This document shows positions 24,745 through 36,600 of a stretch of 64,000 nucleotides of DNA, piece after piece (within the stretch, counting starts at the first letter, position 1; every line of letters starts with the position of its first letter). Origin of the DNA: Fasciolopsis buskii (taxonomy: Eukaryota; Platyhelminthes; Trematoda; Plagiorchiida; Fasciolidae); contig LUCM01006167.1 of the NCBI GenBank assembly GCA_008360955.1, positions 145,504-209,503 of the forward strand, given 5' to 3'. The notes below the pieces were generated by a model. The model saw only the letters and a program-made list of their open reading frames with translations. It was not told the DNA's origin and searched no databases. Made by a program: the position numbers and the translations under genes.

Positions 24745-26855
24745 AATGCCGCAATGTAGCTGCCACAACACGAGCTAGTCCATTGGTTACAGCTCCCATT
24801 CTTTTCAACCATGTCATCGACTGGTCACCTAGAGCCATACTTTGACAATTACCAGTCTCAGAACAGTGTACAACGAGGCAAGCCTCTCGTGGACAGGCAC
24901 AAAACATGTCCCAACCACCTTGACCTATTCGGGCTCAGTGTCTCTTCTAATTACTAGAACCCATGACGCAGGACCTCACACCCAACTTTTGATTTACTCG
25001 CAAAATTCTACCAACATATTCTGCCAATAATACGAAAACAACGATGTTCAAACAGAGAAATTATCTGTATATTTTCTTTCGATACACATGTTTCGGTGGC
25101 GCATGGCACCGCTGACATTACGGGCGTTGCGTTTACTCGGCTTTTGACCGACAACCGAATGCCGCGCCACCGCCACAGATGCCTCAAATTAGCAAATATC
25201 AATCGGACCTTCTGTATGAAGGAAGACACCTCCTCCGATATAGGACCACAAAAGTAACAAAATCTGTAAGTCTCACCCAGTTTCTTCCCCGCAAGGAAAA
25301 GGTTCGGCTTCGAGCCAATCCACTCCTGCAACAGCATTTTACACTGCAAAGGTTCAAAATTCATTTCAAACATATCTGCACGATCGAGAAAAACCTGTAA
25401 CTCTATTGAATCTTCACTCAGTAGCACAACGTCATCCGCACATCGGAAATCAGACAGATTCCGATCTGAGCAAATGTGAACGTTTCTATCCTCACACGAG
25501 GACCGGATTATCTCCATGGCAATGTTGAAAAGAAAAAGTGAAACAGGGCAACCCTGACGAAGCTCGCTTCTCGTGGTGAACTTGGTAAAGCGTTGTCGCA
25601 AGCACGAAATCCGCTTCGGCTGTTTGTATTGGACGGTGAAATCACCAGCAACGACCACAATGTCCGTTGAGTACTCACATCCAGTAGTGCTCATCTTTCG
25701 CCTTAGGAGAGCTGCAACCAGTGGACGCATACACAGGCAACACGAACAAACAACGACGCTTCAATCGTCTGTTATTGACGCACACATAAGCCTTAAACCG
25801 AACTGTACACAAACGACTGTTGACTGGGAGCCAGCAAACAGCGTACACTCCGCCCCACAGTACCCAGAATGATCTCAATACCAACCTGACCATGAACATT
25901 CGAAACCGAATCACCGGACATGTGGAAAGTAGGACGAAAGAATGAGGTTGCATCTGGGCTACGGAGAGGAATCATGAAAGTGCGATTTCGTATACGAGTT
26001 TTGGAGACAGCATATATCTACTTTAAAAGTTTAAAGAGTTCTAGCTTACCGAATAATCCCACAGAGCACATCGAGAAATAACACAGTGTGACGAATAAGC
26101 TCGTTTTCAGTTATTCGTATTCATGCCAATACATAACATTATATATGATTTACTTCAAATAAGAAGGGGGTGATGGGTTACAGTTCTAGTAATAAAAATA
26201 AATCCCGTGTTGTGTATGTGAAACGGATGGTGGTCAAAATTATAGGTTCTAGCTTAGGCAGCTTGTTGTCCTGTCTGGTTCAGCCAAGTGAAGTGAACAC
26301 TTGGGCTTAAGTAATGCTTGTACTAATGCTGCCGTTAGACAAACTCATTGAGTGTCAATTCTTCATGGCGTCTTGTCTAGTCTATTCACGGGATGAACGG
26401 AAATTAGAAGGGATCATCGTAGAACGGGCGCTGGAGGTATTCTAGCGATGTCCACATCGCAGAAGAGCTTTTTCCTTGAGAATCTTAACCGAGATTCAGA
26501 AGCCGATGAGGGACATGCTATCAATGAGGGCATTATGGGTAGACAGAAGGCGAAAAGTGACAGTTGGGAAAATACGACGGGTTGAATAAAAGAGAGGAAA
26601 CTCTGAGCTAAGGCAGACTTATCTCTACCCACTTCGCTGGAAACAATGGACAGTGCAGTCCTGATTGTCCTACAGGATGGCCAATGCAGTATGAAATTCA
26701 CTGCGTTTCATCGAGATTTTTGGACCAGTACTGTTAGGGAGTCCAGCTGCTAGGCGGCAGAACGACTAGGGTTGTCAGTGAAAACCTTTGGTTCTAACAA
26801 GAATCTGTCCGCGAGGCAGTGAGGATTGGCTGAGTGGAAACCCGTCGACTTCGGC
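24745..26855 (-). mobile_element. left arm of the 2.1 kb inverted RTE pair
   Basis: Position x here pairs with position 62,831 minus x in the right arm (35,976-38,086). There are no indels and I noticed only about two substitutions. Identity stops at GGCATT on one side and GGGTTTCCACTCAGCC on the other. Beyond the 3' break the left copy continues as a diverged RTE 3' end: DTWERCLNSLDDMAPC, about 23,600-23,670 in the tandem duplicate and 24,650-24,745 here. The RTE 5' UTR is missing beyond 26,857. Confidence 0.85.
25008..25730 (-). pseudogene. internally deleted RTE endonuclease-RT fusion frame, left copy
   Basis: A 240-codon open frame. It starts in the endonuclease domain (STDIVVVAGDF, the GDFNAQ block) and passes directly into the RT block FTTRSELRQGCPVSLFLFNI. 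It continues through FRCADDVVLLSED, QCKMLLQEWIGSKPNL, NLRHLWRWRGIRLSVKSR and FEHRCFRIIGRICW. The second half of the endonuclease and the first half of the RT are missing, so it cannot be a working polymerase. The catalytic YADD is CADD. The frame is identical to the right-arm copy at 37,101-37,823. Most of it is repeated at 23,936-24,586 because of the tandem duplication. Confidence 0.8.
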
Positions 26856-26859
26856 CAAA

Positions 26860-28640
26860 GGAGCGTCAAAATCTGGCAACCTAAAACAATAATTTCATTT
26901 TTACTACGAATGTTGCTTTCGATAACTGAAACTTGGTTGGTTTTTCTATGATTCAGCAGTGCAGTCGTCTAGGTTAAACTCGATGCTACGCAAGCTCTCG
27001 CCGAAAACTCCATTCCATCCTTTGCGCTGCTCGCCTATCCCTGTTAGGAAGCTGTTATCCGGATCCGATGCTCCAGTACCGGGCCGCATAACCCTAAAAC
27101 AAGCTGAGCCACGCAAATGACCGCCCCAGGTGCCTCATTCCAGATGAACCATCACGATTGGCCAAAACACTGGCATTAACACTACTTAAATGCTGCGCAA
27201 CCCCACAACCTCCGGAGCCCTACCGCCACAGAACACCACAATCCCCGACAATAAACAAGAACAACACAGGCCATTCATGGCAGGTGTATTCAAGGATTAA
27301 TTATTCTTACACGTAATGGTTTTCTTCTCGACACATATCACAATCCGCTCCCAGTGACATAAGTCCATTGATCATTCCTGTGAGTTCCATTGTCTCTCCG
27401 TCCACAATTTTTCATATATTTTCGTCCCGTAAACTGTTTAATGCAATCTTGAGTGTTTCCCGCTGTTTCATCTTAAGTGTTAATTTGACTCTTGAATGTT
27501 GTTAATTACCATTCTCTATCCACCTCATATGGTATCCAGTTTGGTTTTGACTCATCCATACTGATTTCCATCTTCACCATATGAACCTCTTGATTTTTGA
27601 GGAACCCGGCCATATGATTACGTCCACCATTGCTTCCTAGCCAAATTTTGCGCCGGTGTTACGCACCTTTGATGAATTTAAACATGGATTGACTGGCAGT
27701 GCGTGATTGATAATCAGACCCAGAAGTCTTGGCGAAGGATTATCTAGCACTGATTTAAAAGCTCGAAAGCTCGTGTTTGGCCTGTCACATTGTAGGTTAT
27801 GTTCATGAGAGCACAGACACATTGCATCTTCACGTGTGATTTTTGTTTACCGTGTCTCCACTGTGCCGTCCTTGTATAAATTTGATCTCGCCTTGCGCAT
27901 GCCTCTCGGATGTCGAGAATTTTTATTAACCACTCTGATTTCCTTCTCTTGAAACTGCCTGCACCACTTCCAAGTTAAGATAACTGGCTGCTTCCGTCAA
28001 GGCCCAAGATACACTCTAAGTCAGCTTTCCATCCCTTCAGGCGAACTAATCAAATCTGGAATTCGCCTCCGTAACTTTTCACACATTAACCTCATTTTCC
28101 TTCAGAAATCCCTTTCACTCGCAACTATCTGCCTCTCTTTTGAACCCCTGCTCAATGACAATGTCAAACTTTCCACAGAGAAGGCCAACGGAAATCTTGA
28201 TATTTGCTGCCCCTCAGAAACACCATTAGTCTCAAATGGCCGTATCGCGACCCGGAAACTGAAATCTCTATGAAGATGGAAGGAGCACTTCCACAAATCC
28301 CGTAATAACTCAAACGTGCGGCATATTTCCAACTTAATAAAAGTTGAAATCCGACGCATCGACACTGCATTCCCCAGCCAACTCCTGAGTAGTAAAATCA
28401 TCGACTCCTATGGCAAGGCATTCGATTGTTGTGTGAGAAGAAGCAAATGAAAACTGCGGATATCGACAACACCAATCGTGCTATCATCCATTCCTCCACT
28501 TTTAGCCCAACCGTATTTGGACAGGGTGGTGATATGACAGTTACGTTATTCTGGAAACTGGGTGCTCAACCTTATCCGCACCACTAAAATTACCACAAAG
28601 GTTGACTCTGACTTCAGTTATTTTAAGACATGGTACTACG
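26860..28640. other. anonymous sequence, no supported gene
   Basis: No domain recognised. The last few hundred bases may be the decayed 5' part of the non-LTR element starting at 28,650, but I cannot align them to anything. Confidence 0.35.
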
Positions 28641-28649
28641 ATTCTAACG

Positions 28650-30125
28650 AAGGCATTTGCTTTTCTTATTATCATCATATTTTTAATCTCGTCTCTCATC
28701 CCTGACTTTTGAAGGTCCGTCACTATTATTCCCATCCCAAAATCCACCATTTCTACTGCTTCAGCAAAACGTTTTCGCCCTATTGCCTTAACATCTTCCG
28801 GTCTTAAACTGACGGAAGGTAATATACTTAGGAGCCGGCGTTCTGCTATGTATCCTCCTGACGACCCATTTCGGTTTGTTTCTAAATCTAACAGGTCCCT
28901 TTTGGACGCTGTCGCATCCCGCATTCACCACATTTGTAGGTCCTTAAAGGCATCGTTGAAATCTGTGCACTGAGCCTTTCTAGACCGTTCGTCAGCATTT
29001 GATTCTGTCCCACGGTCTCTTCTACTTTACAAACTGCAAACAATTGGCTGTCCCACGCCTTTATTAGCATAATTGTTTGATTACTTTACTAACGGAACCC
29101 AGTGCACACGAATGGACGATAAAACTTCAAAACCATTGATTAACAACTCACTGTGCTACAGGGTGCTGCTCTTTCACCATTTCTTTTCTCTACTTACATC
29201 AGCGACTCATCAACTAGCTTAACCTGTCATCTGTTTGAGTATCCTTATGATGTTGCTCCCTCTCTCAAGCCGTTTCGAACAACGATGGTTTTCAAGGTTT
29301 TTCCAACAACTTATTTTCTATCTGCGATTCCTTCGCATAAGCTAATTTAAATCTCAACACATCTAAATGTTTTGAATGTCTGTTCTCTATCTCTCGGCCA
29401 GCCTACCCATCCGAAACGTCTTCCATCAACTCAATAACGCTTAACAGGGCTGATTCTGTGAAACATCTAGGAGATGCTGTTGGTAAAAATTTGAAGTGAA
29501 CTTCTCATTTTTCTACCTGACGGTTGTCATTTCAAATCAGGATGCTTCGGCACTACAAGGTGAAACAAAACACCATCTCCCGATTTGTATACCAGTGTGT
29601 TTTTCCAATACTTCTTTACTGTTCTCCCGTCATTTTTCCAGGTTTTCTTAAAAAGACTTTAAAATTCTTCGCCGGAGACTATCAACTATTAGCCATGTGT
29701 CCTTCGTACCACTAACTGAATTTTCCCTTAATCTATGTGATCAACACTTATCAGCACGTGAGAAATTTACCTACGAAATTTTTTCTGATCCCACGCATCC
29801 TCTGAATAACGATGTTTCAACATGTGATTCTCATATTTCTACACGATCCGCTCTTCGTTTCATGCCGTCTAGAATCAATATCTATAAGAACTCGACTGTC
29901 CCATATTTAGCACAAATTTTGACAAACCGCGACCGAGTTTCAGCCGAATTTCTGAGCAACCTGTCGCAATGTGTCATGATTATTCCTGGATAAGTTCTTT
30001 TATATTTTTCACGAGGCGATGAGTGTATTTTTTTATTATTTCCTATTTTGTTCTTACCCTCATATTTTTGACTGAAATGTGACATTACTGGGTGTACGCA
30101 AAAGCCTATACAATACAATACAATT
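28650..30125 (+). pseudogene. non-LTR retrotransposon RT remnant with an ACAAT tail
   Basis: The plus strand, over several frames, gives RT motifs in order. SVTIIPIPKSTISTASAKRF and RPIALTSSGLKLTEGNIL are at about 28,700-28,830. AFLDRSSAFDSVPRSLLLYKLQ is at about 28,970-29,040, and GVLQGAALSPFLFSTYISD at about 29,160-29,210. The C-terminal region has RMLRHYKVKQNTISRFVYQC, LLYCSPVIFPGF, SLNLCDQHLSAREKF and ISTRSALRFMPSR at 29,540-29,880. The visual match is to CR1/Jockey-group RTs of flatworms rather than to the RTE family here. It ends in ACAATACAATACAATTC at about 30,109-30,125, the kind of short repeated tail these elements carry. The YxDD block is decayed (YPYDVAP). Confidence 0.7.
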
Positions 30126-30153
30126 CTTCTTTTTCAAAGGGGAAAATAAGTTA

Positions 30154-30860
30154 TCAATAAATTTCATATCTGGAAAGTCTTTTACCAGCGCCAAGGATCC
30201 AATACACTTGAGTTAATAGATTTACATGTTCATTACCACAGAGACGAATTTCACGCTGTTCATCGAGCCTTCGATGGCGGTCCAACGACAAAGTTGTCCA
30301 TGTTTTCTTCCGGCTCAAGTGAGAAGCTTTGACGGATGTCAGACTTTTTGGACCAGTGAGACAAACTATCTTGGGAAGTTCTTTCCACAGATGACTTTTT
30401 TGTGGGCTTTCCAACACTCATAACAAAACACACTCATCAGTAAAAAAACCGACCTCCAGAAGATTGCACGGCGAGATTTGAATTCGTGAGTAAAGTCGAC
30501 GCGCTCCTTCCCGTAATGCTCGTTCAATGCTGACTTAATATCAGGTGATACTTGTTGCAATTCAAATGACTCGGTAAATCGTTTCTTCTTATTGCACAAA
30601 AGGACTTTAGTCTTTCTCGGGTGATATAAACTAAATTGTCCGTATGTTTCGGGGTGATGGGCTTTCGTCCTTCACAAACCAACTTCGTTTTCCTGTAGTT
30701 TATTCGATAAATCGTGTTCCTGTTTACGTTAAAACAATCACCAAGATTTGGAACAGAAAATCCAAGTTTGTGATCCCTCAGAATTCTAGCCCTGCCTTCT
30801 ACCCTGAGGCAACGAGAAACCTTGCGTCCACCAGTGCTGAGGTCCAACATCACGACAGGA
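30154..30860 (-). pseudogene. Tc1/mariner-like transposase remnant
   Basis: Two overlapping minus-strand frames carry the parts of a Tc1/mariner transposase. A helix-turn-helix-like N-terminal part has RARILRDHKLGFSVPNLGDC and FNVNRNTIYRINYRK (about 30,700-30,790). A middle part follows, then RRAIFWRSVFF with TDE in the neighbouring frame at about 30,430-30,460, the first catalytic aspartate region (W-x-x-V-x-F-x-D-E). After a frameshift the translation shows VxHPSKLLTxAGRKHG and TAIEGSMNSVKFVSV, the block just before the second catalytic aspartate. Frameshifts and stops make it inactive. I did not find clear inverted terminal repeats. Confidence 0.6.
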
Positions 30861-30899
30861 ATACAAACGACTAAGGAGCCACATTCAAATGACCTTGAT

Positions 30900-31511
30900 T
30901 TTGAGGTTCACATTCACGTAAATTAGCATATCTTTCCGTAATTTGTTCATTTATCACTTTAAATGAATTTTGCTTACTACTTAACGATGAATTTTCAAGT
31001 TGTTGAAGAATCTAGTCTGGCTCAAACAAAGACCTATATCAAACGGTGATATATTGGCAGAGAGAACAAGTTCTGCAGAACAAATGAGTTAGTCAGTGAA
31101 TATGATTGAAACCTAGCGTGGATCGTAAATTCCATCGTGCTAATTTTATGGTGTTTGCACCATCAGCCAGGTTCTCATTCTAGATTTATTTACCATAACG
31201 ACCAAGGTCATGCATGTTCAAGTGCTGATAACACGGTCCAGATTCGTCCTCAATTACTCAGAATTGAAGATTAATTCCCAGCACTTTGAGGGAGTTCCTA
31301 ACAGCTGCCAGCATTTCAGGGAACACAACTTAGTTACTAATGCATTACAATCGGCGGTATTCATTACATATGTGTTTACATAAGCTGTCAGAGTATCTGG
31401 AGGAGTGAACGAAATTCCCCCGGAAAGACACGACCGGTCTCGCGGCTATTGCCACTCAAGTAGGCGCGCCCGGTACTCTCATGACCAAACTTGCCAACAT
31501 CTGTGCATTCC

Positions 31512-31557
<46 letters not shown>

Positions 31558-33320
31558 CACCCAGTGGGCATCGCCTAAGACTAAGAAACTGTCGAATGAT
31601 ATTTGAAAGTTTCAATTTGGATGAATCGGAATCAAATTTGGAAACAGGGTCGGGAGTTTTCGAAAGCTGTTAAACGGGCGATTCACAGCGATAGAATCCA
31701 AACGTTCGCGAATCGGTTCCAAAATCCTCCCCAATGAATGTTTGACAACTCAGCAGGACTGTGCTGTACGCAGATGGCACTAATCCTAGTCTTCTTGTGG
31801 CAGTAAGAGGACATAGAAAACCCTCAGAATTCCTGGATTCGGCACTGTTAACATCACAAAACATGAATCACTGGGCAATTTCAATCTAACTTCGTTTGTT
31901 GCTAAGACGACACGAATGATAACAGAATATAGGCCTTCATGGAAAACCGTAAAAATCAATTATATTTTTTGTGGGATAATGAGTCGCCAAGAACAATTGG
32001 TTTTGCATTGACAGAAAAAACAATATTTGACTAGAACTAAAAGCAATTTTTCGACGCACATGAGGCACGAATGCACTGAGGGGATCATATCTCACTATAA
32101 CCGGATAACGAAATCGGCAACTGTGACGCAGATATTTTTATGGCATGGAACCGCATAAGGTTACGACAAGTGTTCTGATTCAAAACTTACTGAAAGTGAT
32201 TTTTTTATCACAAATTTTACGACTTGTCTTGCTTGATATTCCTTGATATGTTTGATTAGGTCTACCCCAAGTAAGCATAACATAAATGATTTGAAGTACC
32301 AGTAGACTGGATCTGAAAACGCGAAAACTGTGTTCCGAAGTAGCGCTACCAGGAACCTCAAAAGCATTTCGTCAAAGTGGGCATCGATCCTTATCGGGAT
32401 GTGAAGACAGCATTTGATTCCATTTGGATAGAGACGATGGATGAGGTCTGATCGAGCGAACTGTCAGCGCTTATTGGATGGTGAATCAGTAAGATAATTC
32501 GGGACCTGCCCTCTCCAAAAATGTTAGCCAGCTTTTCAACCGGAGGCTTAAGATTTACTGCTACCGACTACGAATAAGCAGCAGTGCATCGGCATATGGT
32601 TTTCGTATTAATAACAACCTCAGCATGCTCCGTAAAACGTAAACCCTTTGCTATATCTAGGTATTTTGCGGTAAGTATCCTTTCTCCGAAAATGAAAAGC
32701 CGTGAATTGGATGCAACTTATGCATACCATAACAATCAAAGATGAGACACGGAAGCTTAGCGAATTCTTCAAGAAGCATTACCTTGGAAGCGCAAATAAG
32801 TCGGAAAACCAAACAGATACGCAGTGTTTCTAATTATTACTGGACTTACCACTCATAGCTTTAATCGTAGGGAATACGTACACGATAGGCGCTTTGCGGT
32901 ACAGTCGGTAAAGATGATGAATAGGATGTTAAAACTAATCGCATGGTGACATCTCACAGCAAACATACAAGCATGGGCAAACAATCGTCCTCTTCATCAG
33001 TCAAAGATTTTTCTACATCAACCGATGAAACAGATCGCGCTGGAATCAATCATCTAAAATTAACAATATACCAGGTCTTAAGCTGTTTACTAGCCTATTC
33101 GATATTTTAGAATATTTCGCTCCTGACCTTACAACTTATCTATTCCAAAAGACCGTCCGAATTTTCAAAAATGTTTCTAGAGGCAGGTAATGCGGAAAAA
33201 CTCAAAAAACGAAGGGCGGAGCAATCAATTGGAGTGGCTGTGAAAGAGATGGTAAAACAACGGTTCTTAGTGAAAAAATCATGAGAACCTGTGTTGTATG
33301 TACAAGTGGGAATCAGGATG
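30900..33320. other. 2.4 kb with no supported gene
   Basis: Apart from an AT microsatellite at 31,514-31,553, I see no domain or repeat family. The right end is the region downstream of the THOC7 stop codon. I see no AATAAA signal in the first 260 bases beyond that stop. Confidence 0.4.
31514..31553. repeat. (AT)n microsatellite
   Basis: About twenty AT units, almost perfect. Confidence 0.9.
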
Positions 33321-33326
33321 AGCTTC

Positions 33327-33651
33327 TCAGCTTGTCTCCATTTGTTGAGATAAATCTTCTTTGTCTTTGACTCCCGGATCTGCGCCCGACTCTTCCGTGC
33401 TGGCCAAATCATCTTCTGTGAAAATAACAAATAATAATAATGACAACAATAACGTTATTGTTAATAATAATAATAACGTAAACTATTGAAATGCCTAAAT
33501 GAAACAGGACTCACCATCAATGGTCTTCTGTAGACATTTAAGTGCGTACAAAAAGAGATGGAATTGTTTCTTTCGCATGTTGATCTGACGATCATAATCC
33601 TCGTTTACTTTCTGCAACTGTTGAAGGCGGGCTTTGAGCTTGTTATACTTG
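33327..33651 (-). CDS. THOC7: THOC7 exons 6 and 7
   Basis: Exon 6 (33515-33651) encodes KYNKLKARLQQLQKVNEDYD and then the RRKQFH-like block, a heptad-rich coiled coil. Exon 7 (33327-33415) encodes an acidic tail with DEDDLASTEESGADP and ends in TGA at 33327-33329. Intron 6 (33416-33514) has a GTGAGT donor and a TTTTCACAG acceptor, and is filled by AAT triplet repeats. The phases (2 into exon 6, 1 into exon 7) agree with the upstream exons. Confidence 0.88.
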
Positions 33652-36600
33652 CTGTGAACACAGGAAAACAAAGAGAAACGAGAAGTACAGCGACGGTAAC
33701 AAAAACGCATTTTTGTAACTCCAGCTCATTGTGGCTATTTACCCGACCAGGACCCTAGGATTTCTGCTTGGGTCCAAATCATTCAGCACAACCTAACCGA
33801 AACTTGTAGTCAGATAAAGGTCATCAACAAATATAAAGGTGGGATAAGAGGATGAAGATAAGGTTCATTGCGGTATTTAGTGGGACGGTGAAATTCGAAG
33901 AAGGTCAATGAATAGTTTGGAAAGCATAAAGACAGAAAACCAATACCCTGGCTGAAGCTCGGTAAGCGCCGAACAATTAGTATCAACATTTACACATTCT
34001 AACCAATGCGGCAGTTAATAATGTGCACCCTACACTGGACGCAATGTTTTCCTACTACATTTCAGTAGGAAAGAGAGCAATGGAGAGTGGTACCAGTGAA
34101 AAACAGTAAAGAGAAATGGAGGTTGATGAGACCATTAATGAGCAGAAGAAAAAAAGGTGAACGCAAGTATGGAACCTTGGGGAACACCAGCATTGACTCC
34201 GACGGAGATGATCCGCTTGCTGAGGTAACATGACATCCACGACAGAAGCCGGATGAAAGCCGAATAAGGACCTTTTCGGCAACAGACCTTGATGCCAGAC
34301 TAAATCAAATACCTTGGAAAATGTCCAGCGAGACCAGGTGAGTCTCCCCTTGGTTATCCAGTACAGCTGATCAGGAATGTGAGATGACAGCTAGTCGATT
34401 GTCTGCACAACGACGCAAGCGAAATCCACATTGGCGGTCGCCCAGTAAACCTTTGCGTCCAAGGAACGAACGCAACTGGTCGGAGGTAATGGTTCCAAAA
34501 CCTTCCGAAATCATGGAAAGACGGTGGAACGACAGCTGCTGGGGTCAGGAGGATCTCCATGTCTAGGAATATGATAAACAATTGTGTTCTTTCACGGAGA
34601 AGGAAAACTAATTTGATTGAGAGAAGAAAGAAAGAGAAGGCGTAGCGAAGATGACAACTCAGGAGAAAAACATTTTGAGGATGATGGACAGAAAACCGCC
34701 TGGACCAGGAGGTTTGGAAACTTTCCGATGAGAAAGAACTCGATGTACCTCTTTGGCAGTTACAGCAGGAAGAAAAGCATGGCTGGAAGCATAACAGGAA
34801 GGCGGGGAAGTAGGACAGATAGAGAGGGCAGAATATGAGGCAAACCAGAAGACAAAAACCTCAGTCATATTAGGCGAGTCGCATACCAGCGAACCGCAGG
34901 TATTGTGAACGAGAGGAAGGTTGGAAGGGCAGGAATTACGAGATATCGCCTTTGCAAGGGTGGAGGATGAGGCTAGTCGTTCACTTTTGTGATGTACGAA
35001 GCGATCCAAAGTCTTCTGCATGGCGAGCGAGCACTTGTTCTTGAGTTGAACAAAGCGACTAAGGGATGTTTCGTGGGGTTTTTTTAAACGAGCATCCCGA
35101 TTGCAAGTATGGTTAGAAAACCCAGGGGATCATGGCTCACCGCATTTGGAGAAGTAAGGAATGTAAAGATGCATCCCTTGAAGAACAGAGAAACATGAGA
35201 TGAAAAGCAAGAGTCGTTTCAAAGATAAGCCAGAAAGTCACGAAAACCCTCGCAATCGGTAGAGAACCAAAAGGTACATTGGACAATGGAACAGATGGAG
35301 AAAAGTGGAAAATGAGATGAGACAGTGGTCCAATGAGCGCAAAGGAGAAAGCTATGACATCAGCAAATGTTGAGGGAATGAAATCAACGGCGTGTACACG
35401 GTCACCAAGGGGAACGGTCATGCGCACAGGAGAGTCAACCAATTGACAAAGGTTGTTAATTATAGCTAAATCCTCGAATTCATATCCCATAGTCGAAATG
35501 CATGATGAGGGCGACAGCTAACCTTTGATATGGACATTGAAACCAACGTAAATGGTGTGGTGGTCGTTGAAGTCAAAGTATCAGTGTTTGAAGATGATAA
35601 GTCAAAAATCATAGGATTTTTGTTACTAGTGGAGCGGCAAACAGTATGAAAATAATGACTAAAAAAAGGGTACCGAAATTTCAACCACATAAATTGGGAA
35701 TCTTAGCAAGAGGAGTTAGGATGTGGAAGTTGAGGAGGCATCATATAAACGCAAATAGAGAAAGACATCACAGTAACAAATCAATCATTTACGAAGAGAT
35801 TGCACGTTAATGTGATGTGTCTGAACAATACAGGGTGGCCTATCCTGATTCTAAGATTCACCCAGACCTAGAAAATCAATAGATTACGTTCTGACAAAGT
35901 AGCCTCCTGATCTTCCAGGTTGCAGGTTAGTTTGAACTAGCAACTCAGCTGGGAAATTGAGTGGAAGAATAAATGGTTGAAGTAGATGGGTTTCCACTCA
36001 GCCAATCCTCACTGCCTCGCGGACAGATTCTTGTTAGAACCAAAGGTTTTCACTGACAACCCTAGTCGTTCTGCCGCCTAGCAGCTGGACTCCCTAACAG
36101 TACTGGTCCAAAAATCTCGATGAAACGCAGTGAATTTCATACTGCATTGGCCATCCTGTAGGACAATCAGGACTGCACTGTCCATTGTTTCCAGCGAAGT
36201 GGGTAGAGATAAGTCTGCCTTAGCTCAGAGTTTCCTCTCTTTTATTCAACCCGTCGTATTTTCCCAACTGTCACTTTTCGCCTTCTGTCTACCCATAATG
36301 CCCTCATTGATAGCATGTCCCTCATCGGCTTCTGAATCTCGGTTAAGATTCTCAAGGAAAAAGCTCTTCTGCGATGTGGACATCGCTAGAATACCTCCAG
36401 CACCCGTTCTACGATGAACCCTTCTAATTTCCGTTCATCCCGTGAATAGACTAGACAAGACGCCATGAAGAATTGACACTCAATGAGTTTGTCTAACGGC
36501 AGCATTAGTACAAGCATTACTTAAGCCCAAGTGTTCACTTCACTTGGCTGAACCAGACAGGACAACAAGCTGCCTAAGCTAGAACCTATAATTTTGACCA

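Noticed and set aside
30154..30880. Clear inverted terminal repeats for the mariner-like remnant
   Set aside because: I looked for short inverted repeats on both sides and found none that I could support; the element is probably truncated.
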